Positions 9,194 to 19,456 of a DNA stretch of 64,000 bases are shown here, one piece after another (the first letter of the stretch is position 1; each line of letters starts with the position of its first letter). This stretch comes from Bacteroidota bacterium (GTDB taxonomy: Bacteria; Bacteroidota; Bacteroidia; AKYH767-A; 2013-40CM-41-45), in assembly GCA_016721305.1 (NCBI GenBank), contig JADKIH010000004.1, positions 124,001 to 188,000 on the forward strand, read 5' to 3'. The notes beneath the pieces are model-generated. The model was given only the letters and a program-made list of their open reading frames with translations. It ran no database searches and was not told the DNA's origin. A program made the translations under genes and the position numbers.

Positions 9194-12100
9194 ATGAATC
9201 CCCAACTGCACTTCCGGAGCCTGCTATCGGTCTTATTCCTCATTCATTTATCAGTTATGGTTTATTCACAGGATGTTATTAATCCGTGGACTGACATTAC
9301 CATTAATCAAGTTAGAGGAAAGTGTTACATGCAATCGCTGCCAACACAGTATCGATTACTGTCGTTGAATCTGGCATCGATGAAGACAGCTCTGAATCGT
9401 TCAGTGCTCGATTCAGATCCGAATGCGTTTGCACGCGGACCTGTAATTGAACTTCCGATGCCGGATGGGAAGTCGGCTCATTTCAGAGTAGCTCGTACAG
9501 AAGTTTTACCTGATAATTCTGTTCCGTCTTATCCGCAGATCAAAACGTTTATCGCCAAAGGAATTGAAGATCCTTACGCCATTGCACGAATCGATTATAC
9601 TCTCTTTGGTTTTCATGCAATGATTATGTCGCCGACAGGCTGGATTTTTATTGATCCATATTCATTGAGTAATACACAAAATTATATTTGCTATGATCGC
9701 CGTTACACAACTGATCATTCTGACTTTATCTGTGAAACAGAGGGCTCCGATTATCATCGCTCGCAAATAAGTCCGGTGAGAACAAATAGTCTTTCGCGAA
9801 CTGCCGGAACGCAATTGAAAACATATCGACTGGCCGTTGCTTGTACGGGAGAATATGCAGCAACATACGGAGGAACAGTACCGGGTGCAGTTTCCGGAAT
9901 CGTTACTTCCGTTAATCGTGTTACCGGTGTTTATGAACTTGAGTTGTCGGTTCGACTTACATTGATTGCTAACAATACAGTTTTAGTGTATACCGATAGT
10001 TTAACGGATCCTTATACGAATGGTAACGGATCAACTATGCTGGGTCAGAATCAGACGACAATTACGAGCCTGATTGGTTCAGCAAATTACGACATCGGAC
10101 ACGTTTTCAGTACAGGCGGCGGAGGTGTTGCCGGATTGGGAGTGGTTTGCAATACGTCGAATAAGTCACGCGGTGTAACAGGACGGAATGCGCCGATCGG
10201 AGATGATTATGATATCGATTATGTAGCTCACGAAATGGGTCATCAATTTGGAGGTAATCATACTTTCAATAGTGTTACGGGATCTTGTTCCGGGAATCGT
10301 TCGTCGGGTGCTGCATATGAGCCGGGTAGTGGTACAACAATAATGGCTTACGCAGGAATTTGCGGAGCCGATGATATACAACCACACAGTGATGCTATTT
10401 TTGCCGTTAAAAGTTTTGATGAGATTCAAACATTCATTACAAGTGGCGGCGGAAGCACATGTCCGGTCGTTACGGCAACGGGAAATACAGCTCCTGTAAT
10501 TACGGTTCCGGCGAACAAGTCAATTCCATATCTGACACCTTTTACGCTCACAGGTTCTGCTACTGATGCAAATGGTGATCCTTTGACTTATTTATGGGAA
10601 GAATACGATACAACTTCGGCTGGAAGTGCACCGCCTTCTCCACCGGCAGGATCGAACTCTCCGATCTTTCGTGTCTTCACTCCACAAACTTCACCGTCGA
10701 GAACGTTTCCTCAGATTTCCGATATCGTAAACAATGTTTCAACACTAGGCGAGATTTTGCCGACATACGGACGACAATTGAAATTCCGTTTGAGCGTTCG
10801 CGATAATCGATTGAATGGAGGAGGAGTTACTAATAATGATACACCCGTTCAGTTAAATGTGGTAAACACCGGTGCAGCATTCGCTGTCACAGCACCTAAT
10901 ACAGCAGTGACTTGGATTTCGGGTACAACACAAACTGTTACCTGGAATGTCAGTGGTACAACGGCAGCTCCTATCAGTTGTGCAAACGTGAATATCTTAT
11001 TGTCAAACGATGGAGGTTATACTTATCCGACAGTTCTTGCAAGCGCTGTTCCAAACAGCGGCTCGGCTAACGTTACAGTGCCATTAGTTCTCACTACACA
11101 AGCTCGAGTTAAAGTAGAAGCATCAGGAAATTATTTCTTCGATATTTCAAATACGAATTTTACTATTTCAGGTGGCTCTGCAGTTCTGACAACTTTAGCG
11201 ACAAATCCTTTGTCAGCGACGACATATTGTGCCGGTGCTTCTGTGAACGTTGACTTTGCAGGTGATGGTCCGGCAAATGCAGGAAATATTTACACGGCTC
11301 AGTTATCGAATGCCTCCGGAAATTTTAGCGCTCCTGTTGCTATCGGGACATTGACGAGTACAGCTTCATTTGGTACGATTTCGTGTGTGATTCCGGTCGG
11401 AACTGCTCAAGGGACTTTGTACAGAATCAGAGTGATTAGTTCAAATCCTGCAATTACCGGCACTGATAACTTATCGAATCTGACAATTCTGCAAAATGTC
11501 GGTTCCATAGGCGCTGTCTCAGGTACAGCTTCCGTTTGTCAGGGACAAAGCGGAGTTGTTTATAGTATCGCACCGGTTGCCAATGCTACAACTTATGCCT
11601 GGACATTGCCATCGGGAGCAAGTATCACAGCAGGAAGCGGAACGAATTCAATCACCGTTTCATTCTCTGCATCGGCTGCTTCAGGAACGATTTCGGTTAC
11701 GCCTTCAAATTCATGTTCAACAGGCGGTTCTTCACCTGCATTTGCTGTTACAGTGAATACTCTTCCTTCTGCAGCAGGAGCTATCACAGGACCTATTCAG
11801 GTTTGTATGGGATCATCGGCAACATTTTCAGTTGGGGCAATCTCCGGTTCTACATCTTATTCGTGGACTCTTCCTACGGGGGCCAGTATCACTTCCGGTA
11901 GCGGAACAAATTCAATTACGGTATCATTCGGAACTTCTGCCGTCAGCGGAAGTGTTTCGGTGAGCGGAACAAATTCATGTGGAAATGGTACAGGATCTTC
12001 TGTCGCGTTAAATGTTGTTTCAATTCCTACTGCTCCTGCGCTTTCAGCCGGAGGAAGTACGACCTTCTGTTCAGGTGGTTCAGTAAATTTGAGTTTTACT

Positions 12101-13531
12101 CCACCGGCGAATACTGTTTATCAATGGAGAAAAGACGGCGTGTTAATTTCAGGTGCAACGGCTTCAACTTATACAGCTAATGCAACAGGAAATTACGATG
12201 CAGTATTTTATGGTAATGAAGTATTTTCAAATTCTCAGGTATATTCTATTCCGGATGCCATCTGTACCGGTGTTTCAAGTCCAATTACTGTTAGCGGTTA
12301 CACAGGTACCGTGGCCAGTGGTTCGATTCGAGTTACCCTCAATATTACTCATACGTGGGATGCTGATTTGATTATCGTTCTTGTAAGCCCTTCCGGAGCG
12401 ATTCTTCCTCTTGCAAATGCCGTTGGAAGCAGTGGTGATAATTTTACCAATACAGTCTTTACCGATGCAGGAGCAACAACAATTCCGGCCACGGGTGCAC
12501 CATATACAGGTACCTATAAGCCTTGGGCAAGTGCTGTAACTACATGCGTGACTTCTACCATCAATACTTTCGCTGCATTGGGTGGAGGGGCGTTGAATCC
12601 TAATGGAACATGGAATTTGAAAGTAATCGATAACGGTGCACAGGATCTGGGTACAATCAATAACTGGTCGATTTTATTCCCTGCATCTTTGAATGGCCCA
12701 TGCTATGCTACATCGAATTCAATTCCTGTAACAGCATCGTTGCCTCCTGTTATTACTTCTTTAAGTCCGTCATCGGGTGCAAGCGGTCAATCTGTTTCGA
12801 TCATCGGTACTGACTTTACGGGTGCGACTTCAGTGCAGTTTAATTCGACGGCTGCTACGTTTACCGTAGTGAACGATCAGACAATCTCTACTACCGTTCC
12901 TGTCGGAGCAACAACCGGTTTTGTTACAGTTACAACTCCATGTGGAACGGCTACAAGTCCTGTAGTTTTTAGTACTTCTGTTGCCGTTAGCCTGAAAGTT
13001 TTGCTCGAAGGATATATGTTGCCATCGGGTTTGATGAGTTCAGCCTTGGCAGGAGGAGCTTGCGACACAATTACTCTTGAATTAGCTTCGACAATTTCAC
13101 CGTTTGCTACTTTATATTCGGTTAAATCTACGATCAGCACCTCCGGCGTAGGTAGCTTTGCTTTTCCTGCAGCAGCTGCCGGCTCATCGTATTATCTCGT
13201 AGTGAAGCATCGCAATTCTGTTGCTACATGGAGTAGTGGCGTTGTTCTTCTGAGTGGATCCGGTATCAGCTTTGATTTTTCAACTTCAGCAAGTCAGGCT
13301 TTCGGAAGTAATCAGATCAGCGTCGGAGCAGGGAAGTTTGCGATACGTGCAGGTGATTTGAATCAGGATGGATTTGTGAACCACACAGATTTCACGCAAT
13401 TGAATTCATCGCTGGGATTCGTCTCAGGATATGTGACTTCAGATCTTACCGGCGATGGTTATGTTGAATCTGCCGACTATTCGTTAGTGGAAACAAATGC
13501 ACAACTGTCGATCAGCAGCATGCACCCATAA
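9194..13531 (+). CDS. Large secreted reprolysin-like metallopeptidase with P-domain and dockerin-like tail
   Basis: This intact 1445-residue protein has a signal peptide (to about residue 25, YSQ) and a pro-region. The reprolysin-like catalytic domain carries HEMGHQFGGNH (residues 346-356) and a Met-turn at TIMAYAGICG. Two PKD/Ig-like repeats around residues 770-940 share TLPSGASIT and GTNSITVSF. A proprotein convertase P-domain follows at about 1010-1175 (THTWDADLIIVLVSPSG), then an IPT/TIG domain at about 1185-1265. The C-terminus (about 1385-1440) has two Ca2+-binding dockerin-like loops, DLNQDGFVN and DLTGDGYVE, instead of a recognisable T9SS sorting domain. It is predicted to degrade extracellular protein; the target is unknown. 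Neighbours are also secreted peptidases. Confidence 0.9.
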   Translation: MNPQLHFRSLLSVLFLIHLSVMVYSQDVINPWTDITINQVRGKCYMQSLPTQYRLLSLNLASMKTALNRSVLDSDPNAFARGPVIELPMPDGKSAHFRVARTEVLPDNSVPSYPQIKTFIAKGIEDPYAIARIDYTLFGFHAMIMSPTGWIFIDPYSLSNTQNYICYDRRYTTDHSDFICETEGSDYHRSQISPVRTNSLSRTAGTQLKTYRLAVACTGEYAATYGGTVPGAVSGIVTSVNRVTGVYELELSVRLTLIANNTVLVYTDSLTDPYTNGNGSTMLGQNQTTITSLIGSANYDIGHVFSTGGGGVAGLGVVCNTSNKSRGVTGRNAPIGDDYDIDYVAHEMGHQFGGNHTFNSVTGSCSGNRSSGAAYEPGSGTTIMAYAGICGADDIQPHSDAIFAVKSFDEIQTFITSGGGSTCPVVTATGNTAPVITVPANKSIPYLTPFTLTGSATDANGDPLTYLWEEYDTTSAGSAPPSPPAGSNSPIFRVFTPQTSPSRTFPQISDIVNNVSTLGEILPTYGRQLKFRLSVRDNRLNGGGVTNNDTPVQLNVVNTGAAFAVTAPNTAVTWISGTTQTVTWNVSGTTAAPISCANVNILLSNDGGYTYPTVLASAVPNSGSANVTVPLVLTTQARVKVEASGNYFFDISNTNFTISGGSAVLTTLATNPLSATTYCAGASVNVDFAGDGPANAGNIYTAQLSNASGNFSAPVAIGTLTSTASFGTISCVIPVGTAQGTLYRIRVISSNPAITGTDNLSNLTILQNVGSIGAVSGTASVCQGQSGVVYSIAPVANATTYAWTLPSGASITAGSGTNSITVSFSASAASGTISVTPSNSCSTGGSSPAFAVTVNTLPSAAGAITGPIQVCMGSSATFSVGAISGSTSYSWTLPTGASITSGSGTNSITVSFGTSAVSGSVSVSGTNSCGNGTGSSVALNVVSIPTAPALSAGGSTTFCSGGSVNLSFTPPANTVYQWRKDGVLISGATASTYTANATGNYDAVFYGNEVFSNSQVYSIPDAICTGVSSPITVSGYTGTVASGSIRVTLNITHTWDADLIIVLVSPSGAILPLANAVGSSGDNFTNTVFTDAGATTIPATGAPYTGTYKPWASAVTTCVTSTINTFAALGGGALNPNGTWNLKVIDNGAQDLGTINNWSILFPASLNGPCYATSNSIPVTASLPPVITSLSPSSGASGQSVSIIGTDFTGATSVQFNSTAATFTVVNDQTISTTVPVGATTGFVTVTTPCGTATSPVVFSTSVAVSLKVLLEGYMLPSGLMSSALAGGACDTITLELASTISPFATLYSVKSTISTSGVGSFAFPAAAAGSSYYLVVKHRNSVATWSSGVVLLSGSGISFDFSTSASQAFGSNQISVGAGKFAIRAGDLNQDGFVNHTDFTQLNSSLGFVSGYVTSDLTGDGYVESADYSLVETNAQLSISSMHP

Positions 13532-13542
13532 AATATTTTGGA

Positions 13543-14406
13543 TCAAGAAAGCAAATCTGCAATCACAAAGCAGGCAAAGATGATACTGGCTATTCCGTTT
13601 GTTGTGAAGAAGGCCAGATTAACTTTGCTCAGGTCGTTTGGTTTTACAATCAGATGTTGGTAGATGACGAGTCCTGTGAACACGAGAACTCCTGCCCAGT
13701 AAATATTTCCGAATGGTAAAAAGATGCCTGCCCGCACGATGAAGAAAATGCAGATGGCATGAAGCAGAGTGGAAATCATTAACGCGCCTTTTTTTCCGAA
13801 GGCAACGGGCATGGAATTTAATTTGAGCGAACGATCGAATTCTTCATCTTGAAGGGCGTAGATAATATCGAAGCCGCTTACCCAGCAAATTACTGCAAAG
13901 CTGAAGAAGAGCGGAACCCAGTCGAACTTTCCGGTAACAGCGAGATATGCACCAATAGGAGCAAGTGAAAGTCCTATTCCCAATACCAGATGACAAAGCC
14001 ATGTGAAACGTTTGGTGAGAGAATAGCCAAGAACGACAATTAAAGCAACAGGAGAGAGGTAGAAGCAGATCGAGTTGATGAACCACGTTGTCCCAATAAA
14101 GGCCAGCGAAGAAAGGATGACAAGAAAGAGAGCAGAAGTGGAACTGACAACACCTGCAGGGATTTCACGATTGCGTGTTCGGTCGTTCTTGCTGTCGATG
14201 TCGCGATCAATAAAACGATTGAATGCCATGGCCGAGGTTCTGGCGAAAATCATACAGAGAATGACTTTCGCTAAAAGCATTATGTCGAAATGTGCTTCAG
14301 GCTGATTTACTCCGAGCGTAAATCCGATCAAGGCAAAGGGCATGGCAAATACAGTGTGACTGAATTTGACAAGCGATAAGTAATTTGTAATTTTTTTTAA
14401 GGCCAC
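13543..14406 (-). CDS. UbiA-family prenyltransferase (menaquinone pathway, MqnP-like)
   Basis: This 287-residue polytopic membrane protein has about eight helices. The prenyl-diphosphate/Mg2+ motif NRFIDRDIDSKNDRTRNRE lies near residue 65, and a second Asp-rich loop, YALQDEEFD, near residue 185. UbiA enzymes attach polyprenyl chains to aromatic acceptors. Since Bacteroidota make menaquinone, this is probably the prenylating step of the futalosine or related branch (MqnP-type, annotated in databases as 4-hydroxybenzoate octaprenyltransferase). No other mqn or men gene is in the window. Translation starts at GTG 14406, 12-20 nt from an excellent promoter. Confidence 0.85.
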   Translation of the reverse strand: MALKKITNYLSLVKFSHTVFAMPFALIGFTLGVNQPEAHFDIMLLAKVILCMIFARTSAMAFNRFIDRDIDSKNDRTRNREIPAGVVSSTSALFLVILSSLAFIGTTWFINSICFYLSPVALIVVLGYSLTKRFTWLCHLVLGIGLSLAPIGAYLAVTGKFDWVPLFFSFAVICWVSGFDIIYALQDEEFDRSLKLNSMPVAFGKKGALMISTLLHAICIFFIVRAGIFLPFGNIYWAGVLVFTGLVIYQHLIVKPNDLSKVNLAFFTTNGIASIIFACFVIADLLS

Positions 14407-14425
14407 TCTTTTAGAGTTAAGGTGG

Positions 14426-14453
14426 CAAAGATAGTCCTTTACAGAATTACCAA
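14426..14453 (-). promoter_or_regulatory. Promoter of the UbiA-family gene
   Basis: On the minus strand TTG (14453-14451) is followed after 17 nt by TATCTTTG (14433-14426), an excellent Bacteroidota promoter match. The -33 part lies inside the last codons of the S8 peptidase gene, so the two genes are separately transcribed despite being close. Confidence 0.6.
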
Positions 14454-16614
14454 CTTACCTGTTCGCATTATTTTTCCATCTACTCGTAATGAGCAGAAAT
14501 AGAGGCCGCTGTTGAGTGTTCCTTTACTGATTTCAATGCTGTTGGCTAACCCTTTTAACGGAATTGACTGTACCGTTCTTCCCATTGCATCGGTTACTTC
14601 TAAGTAAGCACGGTGATATGTTGGAAGTGCACTCAGATCATAAGCGAACATTGTTTCAGAAGCAGATGGGTTAGGATAGAAGCTGAATCCAACCGGACTG
14701 TCATAAATTTCATCGATGCCGATAGAGCAGCCTTTTACCACGCCATAACCGTTTACCTTACCATAGCCCCAGTAATTGTCAGGCAAATTAGAGCCGGTAA
14801 ATTGATCACGATCTGCGCAACCAAGAATGGCTGTTTTTACATCAGACCACATTGCAGAAGGATTTTTCTGAAGGTACAATGCTGCAATTCCGGCTACGAC
14901 GGGAGCAGACATGGAAGTTCCGCTGCTTCGTTTGTGCTTTTTACCGGCAGCAACTTTTTCAGGCTCTGTAGCAGCGAGAATGTTTAACTCGGCTTGAGTA
15001 CTGCATGATAAAATCCATTCGCCTGTTGCTGTAATATCGGGTTTGATTCGGCCATCGCGTGTCGGGCCGTGACTGGAAAATGTTGAGAGTTCACCAACTT
15101 GCAATGTAGTATCTCGTGTGATAGTATAGTTTACGTTCGTGTAGTAATTGCGATTGATGTATGATCCGACAGTTATCACTTTGTCGCTGCAGGTAAAACT
15201 GCTGACAATTGTTTGATCTGTATCCGGTTTCTTGTATTTCGTAATGGATGGTAGTGTCAAACTATCAGGCAAATTATCGAAAACCATATCGTAACTCCAT
15301 GCATCCATTCTGCCACTGCCTGTCGTCATAAATTTCCAGAAGTAACGAGTTGTGTCATTCCCATTAATATTCACTGACGAATCAGGATAAATCAAATATT
15401 CAAATGAATAGCGATCTCCCAAATTCTGTGCGTAGTATTGAACAATTCCCAAACGATTCGATCCGCTCCACAAAGTATCTGTGATCACCGAATCGGGGTA
15501 GGAGAGAATGTTTGTGAATGGTAATGAAGCAAGAGTGGTGTAATCGGGTTTGATACGTTCTATCGCAAGAGCAAAATTCGCATTCTCAAAACTTCCTGAA
15601 TCGCCCCAAGCCTGAATGTAGACGTAATTGCTGCTTTGTTGCAGCCATGTGTAATTCGTGTCTCCATTCAATGTGTAACCAAGATGCAAAGGCGCTGTAC
15701 CTGCATTTCCGGCTGAACAAACAACGACATGACCGGGAGCCGATGAAATCAGATTGTCGATCGATTGCGCCTGAATGTCTTTGCCGTCGTGCGAACCGAA
15801 ATAGGTACCGAGACTGATATTGATCACTGCCGGTTCTCCCATTTGATCGGCTTTGTCGAAGATGTATTTTATCGCTTCCACTAAGGAAGTGAGAAAGTCG
15901 GCATCGGGCTGATTGAGATTTGATTTTACAATGATGATATCAGCTTTCGGAGCTACGCCTTTGTAATTGTTTACTGCTAATCCGTTCCCGCAGGCAATAC
16001 CTGCAACGTGAGCCATGACCGAAAGGACTATCATGATGTTGAGTTGAAGTATCGATCTGACTACCTACATATTCTTTTCCGTAACCATACGGCTGTGGTT
16101 GTGTATTCGGATCGGTATTGACAATGGCCTGATCCCATAAATATTTAATACGAGTGTTTCCGAATTCATCACGGAAATCCGGATGAGTGAAGTCAATTCC
16201 TTCGTCGATAATTCCCATGACGACTCCTTCGCCGTTATAACTTTGCGGTAAGCTGAAACCATTCTGCACTTCGAGTACGTGATTATTCACGACCATTTGA
16301 TCGTTCAATGGAACAACTTTGTAATCGCTGCTCTCAATTCGTTTCACTTCCGACACTGCTGCAAGCTCACGTATTTTCGAAACATTGATTCGGATGGAAG
16401 CAATGTCGCCGGCAGAGAACTTAAACGTTCCGCCCAGCTCTTCCGTCTTTTGTCGGATGATAGATTGATCTCCTTTTACAAGCACAGTAATCTCACGATT
16501 ACTCTGACGTGCATCCATCATTTTTCGTTGAATGCCGAAATTGAGCTTAGAATGTTGAGCAAGCATGCTGAATGAAAAGCCTGTCAGCAGGAGAATCAGA
16601 AGTAGTTTTTTCAT
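14439..16614 (-). CDS. Secreted subtilisin-like (S8) peptidase with T9SS sorting domain, one frameshift
   Basis: The locus spans about 725 residues. A signal peptide (ending MLAQ) and an inhibitor-like propeptide (residues 30-110) precede the catalytic triad: Asp137 in GIIDEGID, His near 202 in HGSHVAG, and Ser near 567 in SSGTSMSAPVVAG. A long insertion between the His and Ser regions (about 280 residues) probably carries an extra beta domain. The frame breaks at 16007-16012, where a 2-nt (CA) loss converts GSHVAG to GSRCR; restoring it re-joins the two frames exactly at the catalytic His. The C-terminus is a T9SS type A sorting domain (FYPNPSASETMF ... GLYFCSLRV ... TGKLVIL). Confidence 0.88.
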
Positions 16615-16945
16615 TTGTTTTTTTCAGTCAAATCGCCCGGTTTAAAGGCGGTCTTTTTCAAAGCCGGAAATGAGCCTTCCGGATATGCTGTTTTGTACTG
16701 AAAATCAGTCTTTTTGTTTCCATAAAAAAATGCTCTTTCTGACACCATAAAACGCTCATAATTAAAGTATTTTGACGATCTTCGCGGCAGGGGAATCAGG
16801 GGTATTTATTGGTTAATCGGCGCTCTTGTTATTGCCGATGGCTGATATTCAAGCTGTTGCAAAGGGCCAATGAGAGGCATTTGTCAATATCCTTTAAAGC
16901 CTTTGTCCCGACAAGAGAATCTACCCAACAAAAAATCATTAGTTC
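16615..16945. other. 331 bp intergenic region without recognised features
   Basis: This spacer separates the divergent S8 peptidase and ettA genes. Both strands lack a plausible open frame longer than about 40 codons that starts well. TATTTTG at 16772 and a TTTG near 16908 are promoter-like fragments, but no element has correct spacing. None of the heptamer repeats seen elsewhere is present. Confidence 0.5.
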
Positions 16946-18623
16946 ATGGCAGACGATAAAAAGATCATCTTCTCGATGGTGGGAGTGAGTAAAATCTACC
17001 CTCCTCAGAAGCAAGTATTGAAAGACATTTACCTTTCGTTCTATTACGGAGCGAAAATTGGAATTTTAGGTTTGAATGGCGCCGGTAAATCGACGCTTAT
17101 GAAAATCATTGCCGGTATTGAGAAATCATTCACCGGAGAAGTAGTTTTCTCACCGGGTTATACCGTTGGTTATCTTTCTCAGGAACCTGAATTTGATAAA
17201 ACGAAAACAGCACGCGAAATCGTAATGGAAGGTGCGCAAAAGACAGTTGATCTTTTGAAGGAATTCGAAGACATCAACAATAAGTTTGCGGAACCGATGG
17301 AAGATGATGCGATGAATAAACTCATCGAACGTCAAGGTCAGGTGCAGGATGCAATTGATGCTTGCGGCGGATGGGAAATCGATAACAAAATCGAAATCGC
17401 CATGGACGCACTGCGTTGCCCTGATCCGGAAGCCAGCGTTGCGAATCTTTCCGGCGGTGAAAAACGTCGTATCGCTCTTTGTCGTCTCTTACTTCAGGAG
17501 CCGGATGTTCTTTTGCTCGATGAGCCAACGAATCACCTGGATGCTGAATCAGTTCTCTGGTTGGAGCAACACTTACAACAATACAAAGGAACGGTTATCG
17601 CCGTAACTCACGATCGTTACTTCCTCGACAATGTTGCCGGTTGGATTCTTGAATTGGATCGCGGTGAAGGAATTCCTTGGAAAGGAAATTACTCTTCATG
17701 GCTCGAGCAAAAATCAAATCGTCTAGCTCAGGAAGAACGTACAGAAAGCAAACGTCAGAAAACTTTACAACGTGAGTTGGAGTGGGTGCGTTTGTCGCCA
17801 AAAAGGTCGTCATACAAAATCGAAAGCTCGTATCGCTGCTTACGATCGAATGTTGAATGAAGACACGAAAGAAAAAGAAGACAAGCTCGAACTCTTCATT
17901 CCGCCGGGACCTCGTCTGGGTGGAGTAGTTATCGAAGCCGAAAATATTTCGAAGTCATACGGCGATCGTATGCTGTTTGAAAACTTAAGTTTCAGTTTGC
18001 CCCCTGCGGGAATCGTTGGTGTAATCGGACCGAATGGTGCCGGTAAGACAACGCTTTTCAAAATGATCATGGGACTTGAAACTCCGGATTCAGGTAGTTT
18101 CAAAGTAGGTGATACGGTTAAGATTGATTACGTAGAGCAGTCGCATGATGATTTAGTACCGGGAAAAACCGTGTACGATATTATCTCCGGCGGAACGGAC
18201 TCGATGATCGTCGGCACACAGAAATTGAATTCACGTGCTTATGTTTCGAAATTCAATTTCAGCGGAACTGATCAAAGCAAGAAGCTCGAAGTACTGTCGG
18301 GTGGAGAGCGTAATCGTGTTCACTTAGCCATTGCATTGAAACAAGGATCAAACGTTCTTCTGCTTGATGAGCCGACGAACGATATCGATATCAATACACT
18401 TCGTGCACTTGAAGAAGCGCTCGAGAACTTTGCCGGCTGTGCCGTGGTTATTTCCCACGACCGTTGGTTCCTCGATCGTATCGCTACTCACATCTTAGCT
18501 TTTGAAGGCGATTCGCAAGTGTACTTCTTCGACGGTAACTTCTCTGAATACGAAGAGAACAAGAAGCAACGACTGGGCGATGTTCAGCCGCATCGGATTC
18601 GCTATAAGAGCATGGTCCGTTGA
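16946..18623 (+). CDS. ettA: Energy-dependent translational throttle protein EttA (ABC-F), one frameshift
   Basis: The locus encodes about 559 residues with two ABC ATPase domains. Domain 1 has Walker A GLNGAGKST, signature LSGGEKRR and Walker B LLLDEPTNHLD; domain 2 has GPNGAGKTT, LSGGERNR and LLLDEPTNDID. EttA binds the ribosomal E site and gates the first steps of elongation according to the ADP/ATP ratio. The frame breaks in the A5 run at 17800-17804, between the two ATPase domains; removing one A restores VRLSPKGRHTKSKARI, the conserved post-linker segment. The gene begins at ATG 16946 and ends 3 bp before an ATTGAAN repeat region. Confidence 0.93.
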
Positions 18624-18626
18624 TTT

Positions 18627-18846
18627 ATTGAAGATTGAAGATTGAATATTGAATATTGGCGTAGCAGATACTGTTTGGCTAATATTCAATTTTCAATTTT
18701 CAATCTTCAATTCTCTCTTTTCCCAAGTCGCCTCAATACTTCCGCCAAATTTTCAATATTCAATATTCAATCTTCACTTCTCTCTTTTCCCCAAGTCGGC
18801 TCAATACTTCCGCCCAATATTCAATCTTCAATTTTCAATCTTCAAT
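18627..18846. repeat. ATTGAAN heptamer tracts with repeated spacer
   Basis: A forward tract (ATTGAAG, ATTGAAT units, 18627-18659) ends at TTGGCG. It is followed by three tracts in the opposite orientation (TTCAATN units) at about 18681-18711, 18747-18777 and 18814-18846, the last two preceded by a CGCC-type boundary. Between the inverse tracts a near-identical spacer of about 35 bp (CTCTTTTCCCAAGTCG, then CTCAATACTTCCGCC) occurs twice with a period of about 67 bp. The opposed tracts could form a long hairpin. This fills the gap between ettA and the membrane protein gene at 18924. Confidence 0.85.
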
Positions 18847-18923
18847 AAAAAAGCCTTAAGGAGTGTTAAACTCCCAATCCTCTCCAATAAATCCACCGGT
18901 CCGTCGTTCAGAGGGCGACAACC

Positions 18924-19433
18924 ATGGATACAACCGATACGCTTTTACGCAAAATCAGGATTTGGATTGCGCTTTTTATTTTTGGACTTGTACTTAGTGG
19001 TGTAACGGCTTTCCCGTTGCAAAGCGAATTAAATTGGTTGAGTAGTCACAGCAATTTTCTTCCCGGTATTTTACAGGATTGGATTCGACGTGTCGCTGAC
19101 GGAGTCAATCAAACCAATAATCAATTTTCTTTTATCGCTTACGGAACGGACTGGCTGGCATTTGCTCATTTGGTAATTGCCATGGCTTTTATCGGGCCGT
19201 TTCGTGATCCGGTCAGAAACGAATGGGTAATCGACTGGGCAATTCTTTGTTGTGTTGCAATTGTCCCACTGGCGCTTATCACCGGACCTATTCGCTCTAT
19301 TCCTTTGTTTCATCAACTGATTGATATTTCCTTCGGACTTGTCGGAGTGATTCCGCTGTTAATTGTACGAAAGAAAATCCGCCAGCTTGATAAACTTTCC
19401 GATCATTCGAAAAAAGTGCCATCCACGACTTGA
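18924..19433 (+). CDS. Hypothetical four-helix membrane protein
   Basis: This 169-residue protein has an amphipathic, charged N-terminus, then about four transmembrane segments (roughly residues 14-36, 75-95, 107-125 and 137-155). Loop Trp and Asn/Asp pairs look extracytoplasmic. I recognise no domain. It is followed by a DUF4173-like membrane protein whose best ATG lies 23 bp beyond its stop, so the two are probably co-transcribed. The ATTGAAN repeat region lies immediately upstream, leaving about 75 bp for a promoter that I cannot pinpoint. Confidence 0.7.
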   Translation: MDTTDTLLRKIRIWIALFIFGLVLSGVTAFPLQSELNWLSSHSNFLPGILQDWIRRVADGVNQTNNQFSFIAYGTDWLAFAHLVIAMAFIGPFRDPVRNEWVIDWAILCCVAIVPLALITGPIRSIPLFHQLIDISFGLVGVIPLLIVRKKIRQLDKLSDHSKKVPSTT

Positions 19434-19456
19434 AACTCAAACCAAAAGCCGCATAC

